DNA of 64,000 nt from NCBI GenBank assembly GCA_021401465.1, contig JADDMT010000018.1, forward strand, positions 124,001 through 188,000. The letters are read 5' to 3'. The notes beneath the pieces are model-generated. The model did not search any database, was not told the DNA's origin, and worked only from the letters and a program-made list of their open reading frames with translations. This DNA comes from Teratosphaeria epicoccoides. Lineage: Eukaryota > Ascomycota > Dothideomycetes > Mycosphaerellales > Teratosphaeriaceae. The position numbers were made by a program, and so were the translations under genes. Below, piece by piece: positions 62,895 to 64,000 of the stretch (within the stretch, counting starts at the first letter, position 1; every line of letters starts with the position of its first letter).

Positions 62895-64000
62895 TCAATC
62901 CCTCGCATAATCAAACCTCTCCGCCCCCCTCCTCACAAATCTCATCGGCACCTTCCCCTTCCTCATCTGAATCGTAATAATCGTCATCATCCCCTCCCTC
63001 AACAACCCCTCCGCCCTGCTCTTCGCCTTCCCCCACGCCCTCCTCTTCACCTCCTCACTCGCCCCCTCCAATTCTTGATCGTCCATGAACATACTCACAT
63101 CCAACTCCACGCTCCACGTCTTGAAAATCACCGCCAACACCGCTAAAATCTCGACTTGCGCGAATCTGCGACCCAGGCAGGAGCGGTAGCCGTCGCTGAA
63201 AGGTACGTAGGCGCCCTTGGGCGGCCGGTACAGTTGAGCGGAGGTATCGGCGCGGCGGTCGGGACCGTCGAAGTCGAGGTCCGCTTCTGCGGGGTAGTTG
63301 TCGTCGTTGGCATCAGGCTCGGATGCGGAGCCGGGCGTGCCGTCGAGGAGCCAGCGCTCGGGGCGGAATTCGAGGAGATCTTGGTCGGAGGTGTGGGGCC
63401 AGTACTTGGGGTTGCGGTGTAAGGCAGTTGTATCGAGGGTGATACTGCAGCCACCAGGCACGGTGACGTGCTTTCCGTCGACCTGGAGGCCTTGGGGCGA
63501 GCCCTGTGGTACGCTTTTGGGGATGCCGATGACGGGTGGGATGAGGCGGAGTTGCTCGTTCATGACGGCGCCGCACATGCTGCCGAAGAGCTTTGGCACG
63601 TCTTCGTCGTAGTCCCATTCCGAGATGGGTTTGTCGCCGAAGATGTCGTCGAGGTCCTTTTGCAGACGGCGCTGGGAGGAGGGGTACATGGCGAGGAACA
63701 TCAATGAAAAGTGGATGGTGTTGGCCGCGGTCTCGTGGCCGGCGAGGATGAAGACAAAGGCGTTGCCGAGGATTTCGTCATCGGTGAGGAGTTGTTTGGT
63801 CGGAAGCGAGACATTCTTTTCTGGATCCGTGCTCCCGTTCTCATTGAGTGATTCGGTCGTGATGCCGGCGCCTTTCACCAGGGCGCCCATCAGGTCCAAG
63901 CCTTCTCGATTGCCACCCGCCTTGACCTCCCCACGCTTGTTCTGATACATCTCGTGCATGTACTTGCCCCATTCCACAAACGCCTGGTTGGCAACCTTAT
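62895..64000 (-). CDS. Cytochrome P450, N-terminus beyond window
   Basis: The C-terminal 370 or so residues of a P450; the frame is open to the window end at 64000, so the start lies outside. Seen: I-helix LAGHETAANTIHF (about 90 residues in), a degenerate ExxR (NEQLRLIPP), PERW (FRPERWLL) and the heme loop FSDGYRSCLGRRFAQ. A long acidic/Asp-rich insert (about 40 residues) lies between PERW and the heme loop, unusually large. The C-terminus ends RFDYARD with several Arg. The subfamily is not assigned; it differs clearly from the CYP52-like gene at 39.2 kb. Confidence 0.85.
   Translation of the reverse strand, partial: KVANQAFVEWGKYMHEMYQNKRGEVKAGGNREGLDLMGALVKGAGITTESLNENGSTDPEKNVSLPTKQLLTDDEILGNAFVFILAGHETAANTIHFSLMFLAMYPSSQRRLQKDLDDIFGDKPISEWDYDEDVPKLFGSMCGAVMNEQLRLIPPVIGIPKSVPQGSPQGLQVDGKHVTVPGGCSITLDTTALHRNPKYWPHTSDQDLLEFRPERWLLDGTPGSASEPDANDDNYPAEADLDFDGPDRRADTSAQLYRPPKGAYVPFSDGYRSCLGRRFAQVEILAVLAVIFKTWSVELDVSMFMDDQELEGASEEVKRRAWGKAKSRAEGLLREGMMTIITIQMRKGKVPMRFVRRGAERFDYARD

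Noticed and set aside
1..64000. CRISPR arrays, operons or bacterial insertion
   Set aside because: No regular repeat-spacer arrays were seen; genes have spliceosomal introns and eukaryotic family matches throughout.

Overview
The window is nuclear DNA from a filamentous ascomycete (Pezizomycotina, plausibly Dothideomycetes). Genes are interrupted by many short spliceosomal introns (about 41-102 nt, with GT...CTNA(C/T)...AG signals). Gene types include fungal-restricted families: UsgS/RRT8, Inp1, Ayg1-like hydrolase, cytochrome b5-fused sphingolipid desaturase, CHRD protein and alcohol oxidase. Both strands are used, there is no operon-like structure, and base composition looks even except for a more AT-rich patch near 26.9-27.3 kb. 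The order-level placement is inference.

Layout: 1-2.9 kb holds a decayed PRISE-type reductase. 2.9-7.2 kb carries RFA1 (replication protein A large subunit) and an RTG2/Ppx-GppA protein. 7.2-13.2 kb is sparse: a small secreted cysteine-rich protein, an imperfect inverted repeat, two F-box-like loci with reading-frame problems, and the three-exon ribosomal protein gene uL15 (RPL28). 13.5-17.1 kb is a divergent pair of mitochondrial genes (PPR protein and bS18m). 17.7-22.7 kb has a tubby-like protein, an atypical kinase and a 908-residue unknown protein. 24.2-26.7 kb is a nine-exon peroxisomal alcohol oxidase, followed by a tRNA-like locus. 27.3-31.2 kb has an LRR/F-box-like protein, a DUF6314 protein and an Ayg1-like hydrolase. 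31.4-36.7 kb alternates two decayed genes (amino-acid permease, GH93/BNR glycosidase) with a small nuclear-type protein and a 2OG-Fe(II) dioxygenase. 37.2-40.9 kb has a CMGC kinase and a CYP52-like P450. 40.9-48.2 kb is mostly gene-poor around one conserved unknown protein. 48.2-51.8 kb is a divergent pair, sphingolipid desaturase and COP9 signalosome subunit 3. 53.3-64 kb has a CHRD protein, cysteine-rich ORF remnants, UsgS and Inp1 (divergent), formamidase with GATA sites upstream, a repeat-bearing spacer, and a P450 cut by the window end.

No biosynthetic cluster is evident; the genes are mostly housekeeping or stand-alone catabolic genes. The recurring theme is decay. Three metabolic or transport genes are broken by frameshifts but still readable, an F-box gene has one in-frame stop, and several cysteine-rich ORFs are interrupted. 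The most unusual single site is the tRNA-like locus at 26.8-27.0 kb, where recognisable tRNA parts are separated by extra segments.
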